Below, in pieces: positions 9,165-17,002 of a stretch of 64,000 bases of DNA (position 1 is the stretch's first letter; each line of letters begins with the position of its first letter). The notes under the pieces were generated by a model. The model saw only the letters and a list, made by a program, of their open reading frames with translations. It was not told the DNA's origin and made no database searches. Source of the DNA: Streptomyces daqingensis (lineage in GTDB: Bacteria > Actinomycetota > Actinomycetes > Streptomycetales > Streptomycetaceae); NCBI RefSeq assembly GCF_014645895.1, contig NZ_BMMP01000013.1, forward strand, positions 62,001 to 126,000, written 5' to 3'. The position numbers were made by a program, and so were the translations under genes.

Positions 9165-9199
9165 GCGGTCTGCCGGGCCGGCGTGGCCCGGCAGACCGC
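9165..9199 (+). terminator. Perfect 15-bp hairpin between converging genes
   Basis: GCGGTCTGCCGGGCC (9165-9179) pairs perfectly with 9185-9199 across a five-base loop. There is no T-tract, which is common for streptomycete terminators. It lies between the methyltransferase and the oppositely oriented 78-residue gene and can serve both. Confidence 0.82.
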
Positions 9200-9244
9200 G
9201 GGCTCCGCGACGCGGGCGCCCGGGCGGCTGGAAGCGCCCCTCCG

Positions 9245-9481
9245 TCAGATGGCGGAGGTCTCGCCCTCTTCGTCGCCGTCCGTCGGGTGCAGGCTCATCG
9301 GCCCGTAGATCTTGCTGCCGTCCTCGTGCAGCGTCACCTGATCGGTGCCGCCCTCCAGCAGCTCCTTCCAGACCTCGCCGATCCAGGACTCGGCGTCGCC
9401 CTGGGTGGGGAACTCCTCAGGCTGTACGGCAGGTTCCGTCTCCGACCCGTCGGCCTTCTCGAACCGCCACGTCCACGCCAT
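9245..9481 (-). CDS. Small acidic conserved hypothetical protein
   Basis: A 78-residue protein, MAWTWRFEKADGSETEP onward, with a patch of conserved-looking aromatic and acidic residues (ESWIGEVWKELLEGG) and an acidic tail. No signal peptide or membrane segment is present. It looks like one of the small soluble proteins conserved among streptomycetes with no known role. AGGAAC (8 to 13 bases before the ATG) is a possible ribosome site. It is divergent from the cobU fusion gene. Confidence 0.72.
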   Translation of the reverse strand: MAWTWRFEKADGSETEPAVQPEEFPTQGDAESWIGEVWKELLEGGTDQVTLHEDGSKIYGPMSLHPTDGDEEGETSAI

Positions 9482-9564
9482 CTGTTCCTCCCGAGATCGA
9501 CAGTTGCTGCCCGCAGACTAATCCTGAGTGCGCGACGGGCGGCGGCCCGCGAGACGATCGAGAC

Positions 9565-10788
9565 GTGGAACTCACTCTGCTCGGCACCGGAGCCCCCGGC
9601 GGGCTGCCCCGCCCCGACTGCCCCTGCGCCGTGTGCGCCGCGGCGGCCAGTGGTCGTTCGCTCTCACGCGCGGCGACCGCGCTCCTCGTGGACGGAACGC
9701 TGCTCCTCGACCTCACCCCCGGCCCCGCCTTCGCCGCCGCCCGCGCTGGGAAGTCGCTGCAGGGCGTGCGCCAGGTGCTGCTCTCCCACCCCCACGACGG
9801 CCCCGCGATGGAGATCCCCGCCGGGCTGCCCGCGCCCGTACGCGTGTCGGAGCGGCAGGAACTCGCCCTGATCAGCGGCCACCGGGTCCGTGCCGTCGCC
9901 CTGGACTCGCCGGGCACCGGCTACCAGGTCACGGGCCCCGGCGGGGAGTGCGTGCTGTACCTGCCGCCGGGTGCGGCTCCGGCCGGTCTGGAGGACGGGC
10001 GGGACGGCGCCCAGGCGTCGTTCACGTACGACATGGTCCTCCTGGACGTGCTGGGACGGCCCGACGCCCTGGCGAAGCTGCGGGAGGCCGGCTCCGTGGG
10101 CCCCTCGACGGACGTCCTCGCCGTCCACATCGGCCACGACGTGTTCCCCGGCCAGGAGCTGCACCGCAGGCTGGCCGCGGCCGGGGCGCACACGGAGCCC
10201 GACGGGACGACGCTGGTCGTCGGCGAGTACCCCGAGGTGCCCGAAGTGCCGCGCCGCACGCTGGTCCTGGGCGGTGCGCGGTCCGGGAAGTCGGTCGAGG
10301 CGGAGCGGAGGCTGGAGTCGTTCCCCGGCGTGGTGTACGTGGCGACGGGCGGCACCAGGGAAGGCGACCCCGAATGGGCGGCGCGGGTGAGCGCGCACAA
10401 GGAGCGGCGTCCCCCGTCCTGGCGCACGCGCGAGACCTGCGACCTGGTGCCGCTCCTGGAGGAGGCCGGGCCTCCCCTGCTCGTGGACTGCCTGGCGCTG
10501 TGGCTGACCGACGCGATGGACAGGGCCGGGGCATGGGACGACGACCGCTGGCGGATCAACGGCTCACGGATGGTGGAGGAGCGGGTGGGGCAGCTCCTCG
10601 GGGCGGTCCGCCGTACGCGGCGCACCGTCGTCGCCGTCAGCAACGAAGTGGGCTCGGGCGTCGTTCCGGAGACCTCGTCGGGCCGCCGCTTCCGCGACGA
10701 ACTCGGGCGCCTGAACGCGGCGTTCGCGGGCGAGTGCGAGCACGTCCTGCTCGTCACGGCGGGTGTCGCACAGCCGCTGCGGGGCTGA
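9565..10788 (+). CDS. cobU: Metallo-beta-lactamase-like domain fused to adenosylcobinamide kinase/guanylyltransferase
   Basis: The C-terminal domain (about 230-407) is CobU, which phosphorylates and then GMP-activates adenosylcobinamide in cobalamin assembly. It shows Walker A GGARSGKS, the HKERRPPSW segment with the guanylylated His, DCLALWLTD, and SNEVGSGVVPE. The N-terminal domain (about 1-225) begins LGTGAPGGLPRPDCPCAVC, as in PhnP-like metallo-beta-lactamases, but the metal motif HxHxDH reads HPHDGP, so metal binding looks lost. The start is GTG at 9565. cobT and cobS follow. Confidence 0.9.
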   Translation: MELTLLGTGAPGGLPRPDCPCAVCAAAASGRSLSRAATALLVDGTLLLDLTPGPAFAAARAGKSLQGVRQVLLSHPHDGPAMEIPAGLPAPVRVSERQELALISGHRVRAVALDSPGTGYQVTGPGGECVLYLPPGAAPAGLEDGRDGAQASFTYDMVLLDVLGRPDALAKLREAGSVGPSTDVLAVHIGHDVFPGQELHRRLAAAGAHTEPDGTTLVVGEYPEVPEVPRRTLVLGGARSGKSVEAERRLESFPGVVYVATGGTREGDPEWAARVSAHKERRPPSWRTRETCDLVPLLEEAGPPLLVDCLALWLTDAMDRAGAWDDDRWRINGSRMVEERVGQLLGAVRRTRRTVVAVSNEVGSGVVPETSSGRRFRDELGRLNAAFAGECEHVLLVTAGVAQPLRG

Positions 10789-10894
10789 GCGGCGGCAGCG
10801 CTGCCCGGCACGGTCCCGCCGCGGCCGCGGGGCGGCGGCTCCTCCTCGCCGACGGCCGGTCCGCGCGGGCGCACGTACCGTACGCTTCGCCATC

Positions 10895-12028
10895 ATGAGC
10901 GACCGCACCCTGGACCTGGACGACTTCTCCGACCTCATCGAGCGCCCGCACGGCGGACTGCGCCGGGACGCCGAGGAGCGCAGGGCGAGGACGGGCCTCC
11001 CGGACCAAGCCCTTGGGCGCCTCGACGAGTTGGGCGAGTGGCTGACGGCGGCACAGGCCAAGGTGCCCGTCGAGCCGCTGCGACAGCCGAAGCTGGTCGT
11101 CTTCGCCGGGGACCACGGGGTGGCGGAGCTGGACGTCTCCACCCGCCCGGCCGGCAGCACGCACGCACTCGTCCGGTCGGCGCTGGACGGCCTGTCCCCC
11201 GCGGCCATCCTCGCCCGGCGCCTCGAAGTCCCCCTGCGCGTCGTCGACATGGCGCTCGACTGCGACCCGGCGGAACTGCCCGCCGACGTGACCCGGCACC
11301 GGGTGCGCCGCTCGTCGGGGAGGCTCGACACCCAGGACACGCTCACCGCCGAGGAGGCGGAGCAGGCGTTCCGCGCGGGCATGGCCGTCGCGGACGAGGA
11401 GGCCGACGCGGGCACCGACGTGGTCGTGCTCGGCGACCTCTCCGTGGGCGGCACCACGGCGGCCGGGACACTGATCGCCGCCCTGTGCGGCACGGACGCC
11501 TCCGTGGTGACGGGCCGCGGCGGCGGCGACATCGACGACCTGACGTGGATGCGCAAGTGCGCCGCCGTCCGCGACGGGCTGCGGCGCGCACGGCCCGTCA
11601 TGGGAGACCAGCTGAAGCTGCTCGCGGCCGTCGCCGGCGCGGACCTGACGGCCATGACGGGCTTCCTGCTGCAGTCGGCCGTGCGGCGAACACCGGTGCT
11701 CCTCGACGGGGTGGTCTCGGCGGCCTGCGCGCTCGTCGCCCAGCGCGTCGCCTTCCGCGCCCCGGACTGGTGGGTCGCGGGCCACACCGGCAAGGAGCCG
11801 GCGCAGGCGAAGGCCCTCGACCGGATGGCCCTCGAACCGCTGCTGGACCAGCAGGTCGCCGTGGGCGGCGGAACGGGTGCGCTGCTGGCGCTCCCGCTCG
11901 TGCAGGCGGCCGCCCAACTGGCCGCGGAGCTCCCCGTGTCGGAGGAGAGCGAGGAGGTCGACGGAGCCGGGGACGCCGCGACGGAGGAGGGCGAGACCGC
12001 CAACGCGTCCGCGCTGGACGCCACTTGA
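10895..12028 (+). CDS. cobT: Nicotinate-nucleotide--dimethylbenzimidazole phosphoribosyltransferase
   Basis: Activates the lower ligand base to alpha-ribazole phosphate for cobalamin. The 377-residue protein has the family landmarks VVFAGDHGVAELDVS, LGDLSVGGTTAAGTL and GRGGGDIDDLTWMRK. Near the C-terminus, where the enterobacterial enzyme has a catalytic Glu in an EG-x-G loop, this protein reads VAVGGGTGALLALP, so the Glu appears to be Gly. That may be a lineage variant. The start ATG at 10895 lies 106 bases after cobU. A charged Glu/Ala tail follows the domain. Confidence 0.9.
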   Translation: MSDRTLDLDDFSDLIERPHGGLRRDAEERRARTGLPDQALGRLDELGEWLTAAQAKVPVEPLRQPKLVVFAGDHGVAELDVSTRPAGSTHALVRSALDGLSPAAILARRLEVPLRVVDMALDCDPAELPADVTRHRVRRSSGRLDTQDTLTAEEAEQAFRAGMAVADEEADAGTDVVVLGDLSVGGTTAAGTLIAALCGTDASVVTGRGGGDIDDLTWMRKCAAVRDGLRRARPVMGDQLKLLAAVAGADLTAMTGFLLQSAVRRTPVLLDGVVSAACALVAQRVAFRAPDWWVAGHTGKEPAQAKALDRMALEPLLDQQVAVGGGTGALLALPLVQAAAQLAAELPVSEESEEVDGAGDAATEEGETANASALDAT

Positions 12029-12225
12029 CGGACGCGGCTGGAGGGGCGCGGCATGACTGACTCGGCTTGACGGGGGGCGGTGCGGGGCCCGCCCCCCGTC
12101 CGCGGCGCACGGACCGCTGGGGCCGTTCCGGCGAGGTCCACCCGCCGGCGCCGGAGAGCATGCGGTGCGACGGAGTCCGTTCGGACGGTGCCGCTCGGCG
12201 CCCTCAGGCGCTAGCCTGCGCACCG

Positions 12226-13362
12226 ATGAACGCCACTCCCCCGGACGGGTCTTCCGGTTCCACGGGTTCCTCGGTGCCCTCCCAGGACCGTCCCTCCGGC
12301 ACCGACGGCAACGACGCCCCGGAGGGCACCGGCCGCTCCGGGGAATCCGGCACGTCCGCGACGCCCCACGGCCCCGCGGCTTCCGGCGGCCCCGACAGCA
12401 CCAGCACGGGCCCCGGCCCCGGTATGTCGAGGAGTCCCGGCAACGGTACGACGGACGCCCCCGGTACGCCTGGCGGTCCCGGCGGCCCGGAGCCCGGTTC
12501 CGGGCCCGGCGACGGCCCGTCCACCGCCGGTGCGTCGAAGGGCGCTTCCGCCTCCCGCGGCCGTGCGGCGGCTGCCGCCGCCGAGGAAGGCGTCCGCTTC
12601 GCCCTCGGCACGCTCACCGTCCTCCCCGTACGCGTCGAGCGCTGGGACCGCGAGGCCGCACGGCGGGGAATGGAGTGGGCGCCGCTCGCCGGCCTGCTGG
12701 TCGGCGGCGCGGCCGCCTTCGTGGGGCTGCTGGCGCTGATGTCGGGGGTCTCCTCGCTGCCCGCGGCCGTGCTCTCCGTCGCGGTGCCGGCCGTGCTCAC
12801 CCGCGGGCTGCACCTGGACGGGCTCGCGGACGTCGCGGACGGTCTGGGCAGCGCGAAGCCCGCCGACGGTGCGCTGCGCGTGATGAAGCAGCCGGACATC
12901 GGACCCTTCGGAGTGGTGACCCTCGTCCTCGTGCTGCTGGCCCAAGTCGCCGTGCTCGACGAGCTGTACGGGCAGGTCGGCTGGGCGCAGGGGGCGCTCG
13001 GCGTCATGGTGGCCGCCGTCACCGCGCGCTGTGCGATCACGCTCGCAGCTCGTTCGGGTGTTCCTGCGGCGCGCGGAGAGGGGCTGGGCGCCGTCGTGGC
13101 GGGCACGGTCCCCGTACGCGCGGCGGCCCTCGTCGCGGCGTCGCTCGCCGTGGCGGCCACGCTGCTGGGCGCGTTCGTGTACTGGGGCGACGCGCTCCAC
13201 GGCGCCGTGACGTGCCTGCTGGCGGTCCTCATCGGGCTGACCGCCGCCGAACTGCTGCTCCAGCACTGCCGGCGCCGCTTCGGCGGTGTCACGGGCGACG
13301 TCTTCGGCGCACTGTCGGAGACGGCAACGACCGCCGCCCTGCTGGCATTCGCCCTCGGCTGA
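12226..13362 (+). CDS. cobS: Adenosylcobinamide-GDP ribazoletransferase with long disordered N-terminus
   Basis: Joins adenosylcobinamide-GDP and alpha-ribazole in the membrane, the last assembly step of cobalamin. The catalytic part (about 117-378) has HLDGLADVADGLGSAKPADG and several membrane helices. The first 115 residues are a Gly/Ser/Pro/Thr low-complexity stretch that normal CobS lacks. An internal start near RGRAAAAAAEEGVRFALG would give a standard-length enzyme, so the true start is uncertain. The third gene of the cobU-cobT-cobS set. Confidence 0.88.
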   Translation: MNATPPDGSSGSTGSSVPSQDRPSGTDGNDAPEGTGRSGESGTSATPHGPAASGGPDSTSTGPGPGMSRSPGNGTTDAPGTPGGPGGPEPGSGPGDGPSTAGASKGASASRGRAAAAAAEEGVRFALGTLTVLPVRVERWDREAARRGMEWAPLAGLLVGGAAAFVGLLALMSGVSSLPAAVLSVAVPAVLTRGLHLDGLADVADGLGSAKPADGALRVMKQPDIGPFGVVTLVLVLLAQVAVLDELYGQVGWAQGALGVMVAAVTARCAITLAARSGVPAARGEGLGAVVAGTVPVRAAALVAASLAVAATLLGAFVYWGDALHGAVTCLLAVLIGLTAAELLLQHCRRRFGGVTGDVFGALSETATTAALLAFALG

Positions 13363-13495
13363 GCACCCGGGGGACACCTGGGGGAAGGGCGCCGCCGGTC
13401 CCGCCGACGCGACGTCAGGTGTGTCATACCCGTGCGCAGCGGCAGGGATCGAGCCACAGGCAGCGCGTATCGTCTCCCGCATACGACGTATTGCT

Positions 13496-13512
13496 CGGGC
13501 ATACGATGCCCG
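13496..13512. promoter_or_regulatory. Inverted repeat upstream of pepA
   Basis: CGGGCAT-ACG-ATGCCCG is a perfect 7-base inverted repeat with a 3-base centre, 75 bases before the pepA start. It contains a -10-like TACGAT. It could be an operator or part of the promoter; no known consensus is recognised. Confidence 0.35.
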
Positions 13513-13587
13513 GCGTGCCGGAAGCCGTTCACCCGTAACCGACGACCCGCTGTTCCGGCCTCTCCAAGGAAGAAGGTCCTTCTCACC

Positions 13588-15147
13588 GTGTCTGCTCTGA
13601 CTCTCAGCACCTCGTCCGCCACGACCCAGCGCGGGGACGTCGTCGTCATCGGCGTTGCCAAGGGCTCCAAGGGCAGCCCCGTGGTCGCCTTCGGCGGCGA
13701 GACCGTGGACAAGGCGTACGGCGGGAAGCTCGCCGCCACGCTGGAAGCGCTCGGCGCGAGCGGCAGCGAGGGAGAGACCACGAAGCTTCCTGCTCCGCCC
13801 ACCGGGCTCAAGGCGCCGGTCGTGATGGCCGTCGGGCTGGGCGAGGCCCCCGGCAAGAACGAGCCCTACGACCTGGAGACGCTGCGCCGCGCCGCCGGTA
13901 CGGCCGCGCGTGCGCTGGCCGGTACGAAGAAGGCCGTCTTCGCGCTGCCCGCGGACGACGCCCCCTCCGTGGGCGCCGTGACGGAGGGCGCGCTGCTCGG
14001 GGCGTACGCCTTCAGTACCTACCGCGGCACCGCCGACGGGAAGGGCAAGCGCGGCGCCAAGGCGGACAAGAAGGACCAGGAGTCCGGTGCACCGCTCGCC
14101 GAGGTCGTCGTCGTCGGCGCGAAGGCGCGGGACAAGGCGCACAAGGCCGCGGCGGACCGCGCGCAGGTGCTCGCGGCGGAGGTCCACCGCGCCCGCGATC
14201 TGGTCAACACGCCCTCCAACGACCTGACTCCGGCCGTCTTCGCGGACCAGGCCCGGGAGGCCGCCAAGCAGCACAGCCTCGACATCGAGGTGATGGACGA
14301 AGGTGCCCTGGCCAAGGGCGGGTACGGCGGCATCATCGGCGTCGGCCAGGGTTCGCAGAACCCGCCGCGCCTGGTCCGCATCGGCTACAAGCACCCCAAG
14401 GCGAAGAACTCGCTGGCCCTCGTGGGCAAGGGCATCACCTACGACTCGGGCGGCATCTCCCTGAAGCCCGCCGGTCACAACGAGACGATGAAGTGCGACA
14501 TGAGCGGTGCCGCGGCGGTCTTCGCCGCCGTCGTCTCCGCCGCCCGTCTCGGGCTGCGCGTCAACGTGACGGGGTGGCTCGCTCTCGCGGAGAACATGCC
14601 GTCCGGTTCGGCGACGCGTCCGGGCGATGTGCTCAGCATGTACAGCGGCAAGACGGTGGAGGTGCTCAACACCGACGCCGAGGGCCGCCTCGTCCTGGCG
14701 GACGCCCTGACCCGCGCGTGCGAGGAGTCCCCGGACGCCGTCGTGGACGTCGCGACGCTCACCGGCGCCATGGTCCTCGCGCTGGGCAACCGCACGTTCG
14801 GCGTGATGAGCAACGACGACGCGTTCCGCACCACGGTGCACGAGCTCGCCGACGAGGCGGGCGAGGCGTCCTGGCCGATGCCGATGCCCACCCACCTGCG
14901 CAAGGGCATGGACTCCCCCGTCGCGGACATGGCCAACATCGGCGAGCGTCCGGGCGGCGGGCTCGTGGCGGGGCTCTTCCTCAAGGAGTTCGTGGACGAG
15001 GACGTGCTGTGGGCCCATCTCGACATCGCGGGCCCGGCGTTCAACGAGTCCGGTCCCTTCGGCTACACGCCCAAGGGCGGTACCGGCTCCGCGGTCCGCA
15101 CCCTCGTCCGTCTCGCGGAGCGCGCCGCCGCGGGCGACCTCACCTGA
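13588..15147 (+). CDS. pepA: Leucyl aminopeptidase (M17 family)
   Basis: Cytosolic two-metal aminopeptidase that removes N-terminal residues in peptide turnover. The 519-residue protein has the family length. Metal and catalytic residues are visible in GKGITYDSGGISLKP (Lys, Asp), MKCDMSGAAAV (Asp) and the signature NTDAEGRLVLADAL (Asp, Glu, Arg). The GTG at 13588 follows AAGGAAGAAGG and gives MSALTLSTSSA; the frame is open further upstream without family resemblance. A clear hairpin follows 137 bases downstream, so it is probably transcribed alone. Confidence 0.95.
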   Translation: MSALTLSTSSATTQRGDVVVIGVAKGSKGSPVVAFGGETVDKAYGGKLAATLEALGASGSEGETTKLPAPPTGLKAPVVMAVGLGEAPGKNEPYDLETLRRAAGTAARALAGTKKAVFALPADDAPSVGAVTEGALLGAYAFSTYRGTADGKGKRGAKADKKDQESGAPLAEVVVVGAKARDKAHKAAADRAQVLAAEVHRARDLVNTPSNDLTPAVFADQAREAAKQHSLDIEVMDEGALAKGGYGGIIGVGQGSQNPPRLVRIGYKHPKAKNSLALVGKGITYDSGGISLKPAGHNETMKCDMSGAAAVFAAVVSAARLGLRVNVTGWLALAENMPSGSATRPGDVLSMYSGKTVEVLNTDAEGRLVLADALTRACEESPDAVVDVATLTGAMVLALGNRTFGVMSNDDAFRTTVHELADEAGEASWPMPMPTHLRKGMDSPVADMANIGERPGGGLVAGLFLKEFVDEDVLWAHLDIAGPAFNESGPFGYTPKGGTGSAVRTLVRLAERAAAGDLT

Positions 15148-15510
15148 CGGCGGCCGCCCGGGCCCCGCGGCCGTGCACCGCGCCCCGGCCCGGCGGACCC
15201 GCGGGCGGGAGCGGACGGGGACGCCGTCCGTGAGCAGTGTCACACTTCACGCTCCGCCTCAGGGGTACGCCGTGCACTCCCCTTGCGGTACGGCCGCGTT
15301 CGCCCACAGCGATCGCGGCCGTACCGCCCGGTAAAACGGCCCCGCGTCCCGCCGCCCGCCGACAAGTGCGAAGATGGGTCCCCGGCAGGACAGGGCCCCC
15401 GCGCGGCTTCACCCAAGCCGAGTCAGGGCCGAGCAAGAGAGCGGCCGAACTGAAAGCCGCCCGGTCGGTAGGAGACCGGCTCCGGCGTACCCATGCATGG
15501 AGGACGTGAC
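15148..15510. other. 363-base intergenic region between pepA and lpdA
   Basis: No gene is seen. It holds a hairpin at 15285-15327 (listed separately), and a small inverted repeat CCGGTC/GACCGG at 15461-15479 just before the lpdA ribosome site. The lpdA promoter should lie between them, but I cannot place -35 and -10 elements with confidence. Confidence 0.5.
15285..15327 (+). terminator. 14-bp hairpin downstream of pepA
   Basis: GCGGTACGGCCGCG (15285-15298) pairs perfectly with 15314-15327 over a 15-base loop. It lies well before lpdA and is a likely transcription stop for pepA. Confidence 0.72.
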
Positions 15511-16899
15511 GTGGCGAAAGACGCCAGCACCGTTTTCGACCTAGTGATCCTCGGAGGCGGTAGCGGCGGCTATGCCGCTGCCCTGCGCGGGGCGCAGCTG
15601 GGTCTGGACGTCGCCCTGATCGAGAAGGACAAGCTGGGCGGCACCTGTCTGCACCGGGGCTGCATCCCCACCAAAGCGCTGCTGCACGCCGGCGAGCTGG
15701 CCGACCAGGCCCGCGAGGGCGCGAAGTACGGCGTGAAGAGCTCCTTCGAGGGCATCGACATGGCCGGGGTGCACAAGTACAAGGACGGCGTGGTCTCCGG
15801 GCTCTACAAGGGCCTGCAGGGCCTGGTCGCCTCCCGGAAGATCACCTACGTCGAGGGCGAGGGCCGGCTGTCCTCCCCGACGTCGGTCGACGTCGACGGC
15901 CAGCGCTACGAGGGCCGCCACATCCTGCTCGCGACGGGCTCGGTGCCCAAGTCGCTCCCCGGCCTGGAGATCGACGGCAACCGCATCATCTCCTCGGACC
16001 ACGGCCTGCACCTGGACCGCGTCCCGGAGTCGGCGATCATCCTCGGCGGCGGCGTCATCGGCGTCGAATTCGCCTCCGCCTGGAAGTCGTTCGGCACCGA
16101 CGTGACGATCGTCGAGGGCCTTCCGCACCTCGTGCCCGCCGAGGACGAGAACAGCTCGAAGCTGCTGGAGCGCGCGTTCCGCAAGCGCGGCATCTCCTTC
16201 TCGCTCGGCTCGTTCTTCGAGAAGGCGGAGTACACCGACAACGGCGTGAAGGTCAGCCTCGCCAACGGCAAGGAGTTCGAGGCGGAGGTGCTGCTCGTCG
16301 CCATCGGCCGCGGCCCCGTCTCGCAGGGCCTGGGCTACGAGGAGGCCGGCGTCGAGATGGACCGCGGCTTCGTCCTCGCCGACGAGTACTGCCGCACGAA
16401 CGTGCCGACGATCTCCGCCGTCGGCGACCTCATCCCGACGCTGCAGCTCGCGCACGTCGGCTTCGCCGAGGGCATCCTCGTCGCGGAGCGCCTGGCCGGG
16501 CTGAACCCGGTGCCCGTCGACTACGACGGCGTGCCGCGCGTGACGTACTGCCACCCGGAGGTCGCCTCCGTCGGCGTCACCGAGGAGAAGGCCAAGGAGA
16601 TCTACGGGGCGGACAAGGTCGTCACCCTCAAGTACAACCTCGCCGGGAACGGCAGGAGCAAGATCCTCAACACCACGGGCGAGATCAAGCTGGTCCAGGT
16701 ACGCGATGGTGCCGTGGTCGGCGTCCACATGGTCGGTGACCGTATGGGCGAGCAGGTGGGAGAGGCACAGCTCATCTACAACTGGGAGGCGCTGCCGGCC
16801 GAGGTCGCGCAGCTCATCCACGCACACCCCACGCAGAGCGAGGCGCTCGGCGAGGCCCACCTGGCACTCGCGGGCAAGCCGCTCCACTCCCACGACTGA
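15511..16899 (+). CDS. lpdA: Dihydrolipoamide dehydrogenase (E3)
   Basis: FAD enzyme that reoxidises the lipoyl arms of 2-oxoacid dehydrogenase complexes with NAD. The 462-residue protein has the FAD motif VILGGGSGGYAAAL, the redox disulfide in GGTCLHRGCIPTKALLH, the NAD-binding motif IILGGGVIGVEFAS and the C-terminal His-Glu pair in HAHPTQSEALGEAH. An ATG at 15493 is in frame, but GGAGG at 15499-15503 is placed to serve GTG 15511. sucB follows about 100 bases later. aceE, another E3 client, lies 8 kb downstream. Confidence 0.95.
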   Translation: MAKDASTVFDLVILGGGSGGYAAALRGAQLGLDVALIEKDKLGGTCLHRGCIPTKALLHAGELADQAREGAKYGVKSSFEGIDMAGVHKYKDGVVSGLYKGLQGLVASRKITYVEGEGRLSSPTSVDVDGQRYEGRHILLATGSVPKSLPGLEIDGNRIISSDHGLHLDRVPESAIILGGGVIGVEFASAWKSFGTDVTIVEGLPHLVPAEDENSSKLLERAFRKRGISFSLGSFFEKAEYTDNGVKVSLANGKEFEAEVLLVAIGRGPVSQGLGYEEAGVEMDRGFVLADEYCRTNVPTISAVGDLIPTLQLAHVGFAEGILVAERLAGLNPVPVDYDGVPRVTYCHPEVASVGVTEEKAKEIYGADKVVTLKYNLAGNGRSKILNTTGEIKLVQVRDGAVVGVHMVGDRMGEQVGEAQLIYNWEALPAEVAQLIHAHPTQSEALGEAHLALAGKPLHSHD

Positions 16900-17002
16900 C
16901 CCTTGGGGTCTCCCCTGGGGCACCTCCCGGCGAAGCCGGGCCAGCCGCAGGGGAACGGGCGCGACCCACATCCGCACCATTCCGTTAGGAGCAACCGAAA
17001 CC

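Noticed and set aside
12211..15243. 1010-codon minus-strand open frame
   Set aside because: It runs antisense to cobS and pepA and reads as Arg/Gly/Ala-rich noise; a by-product of high GC.
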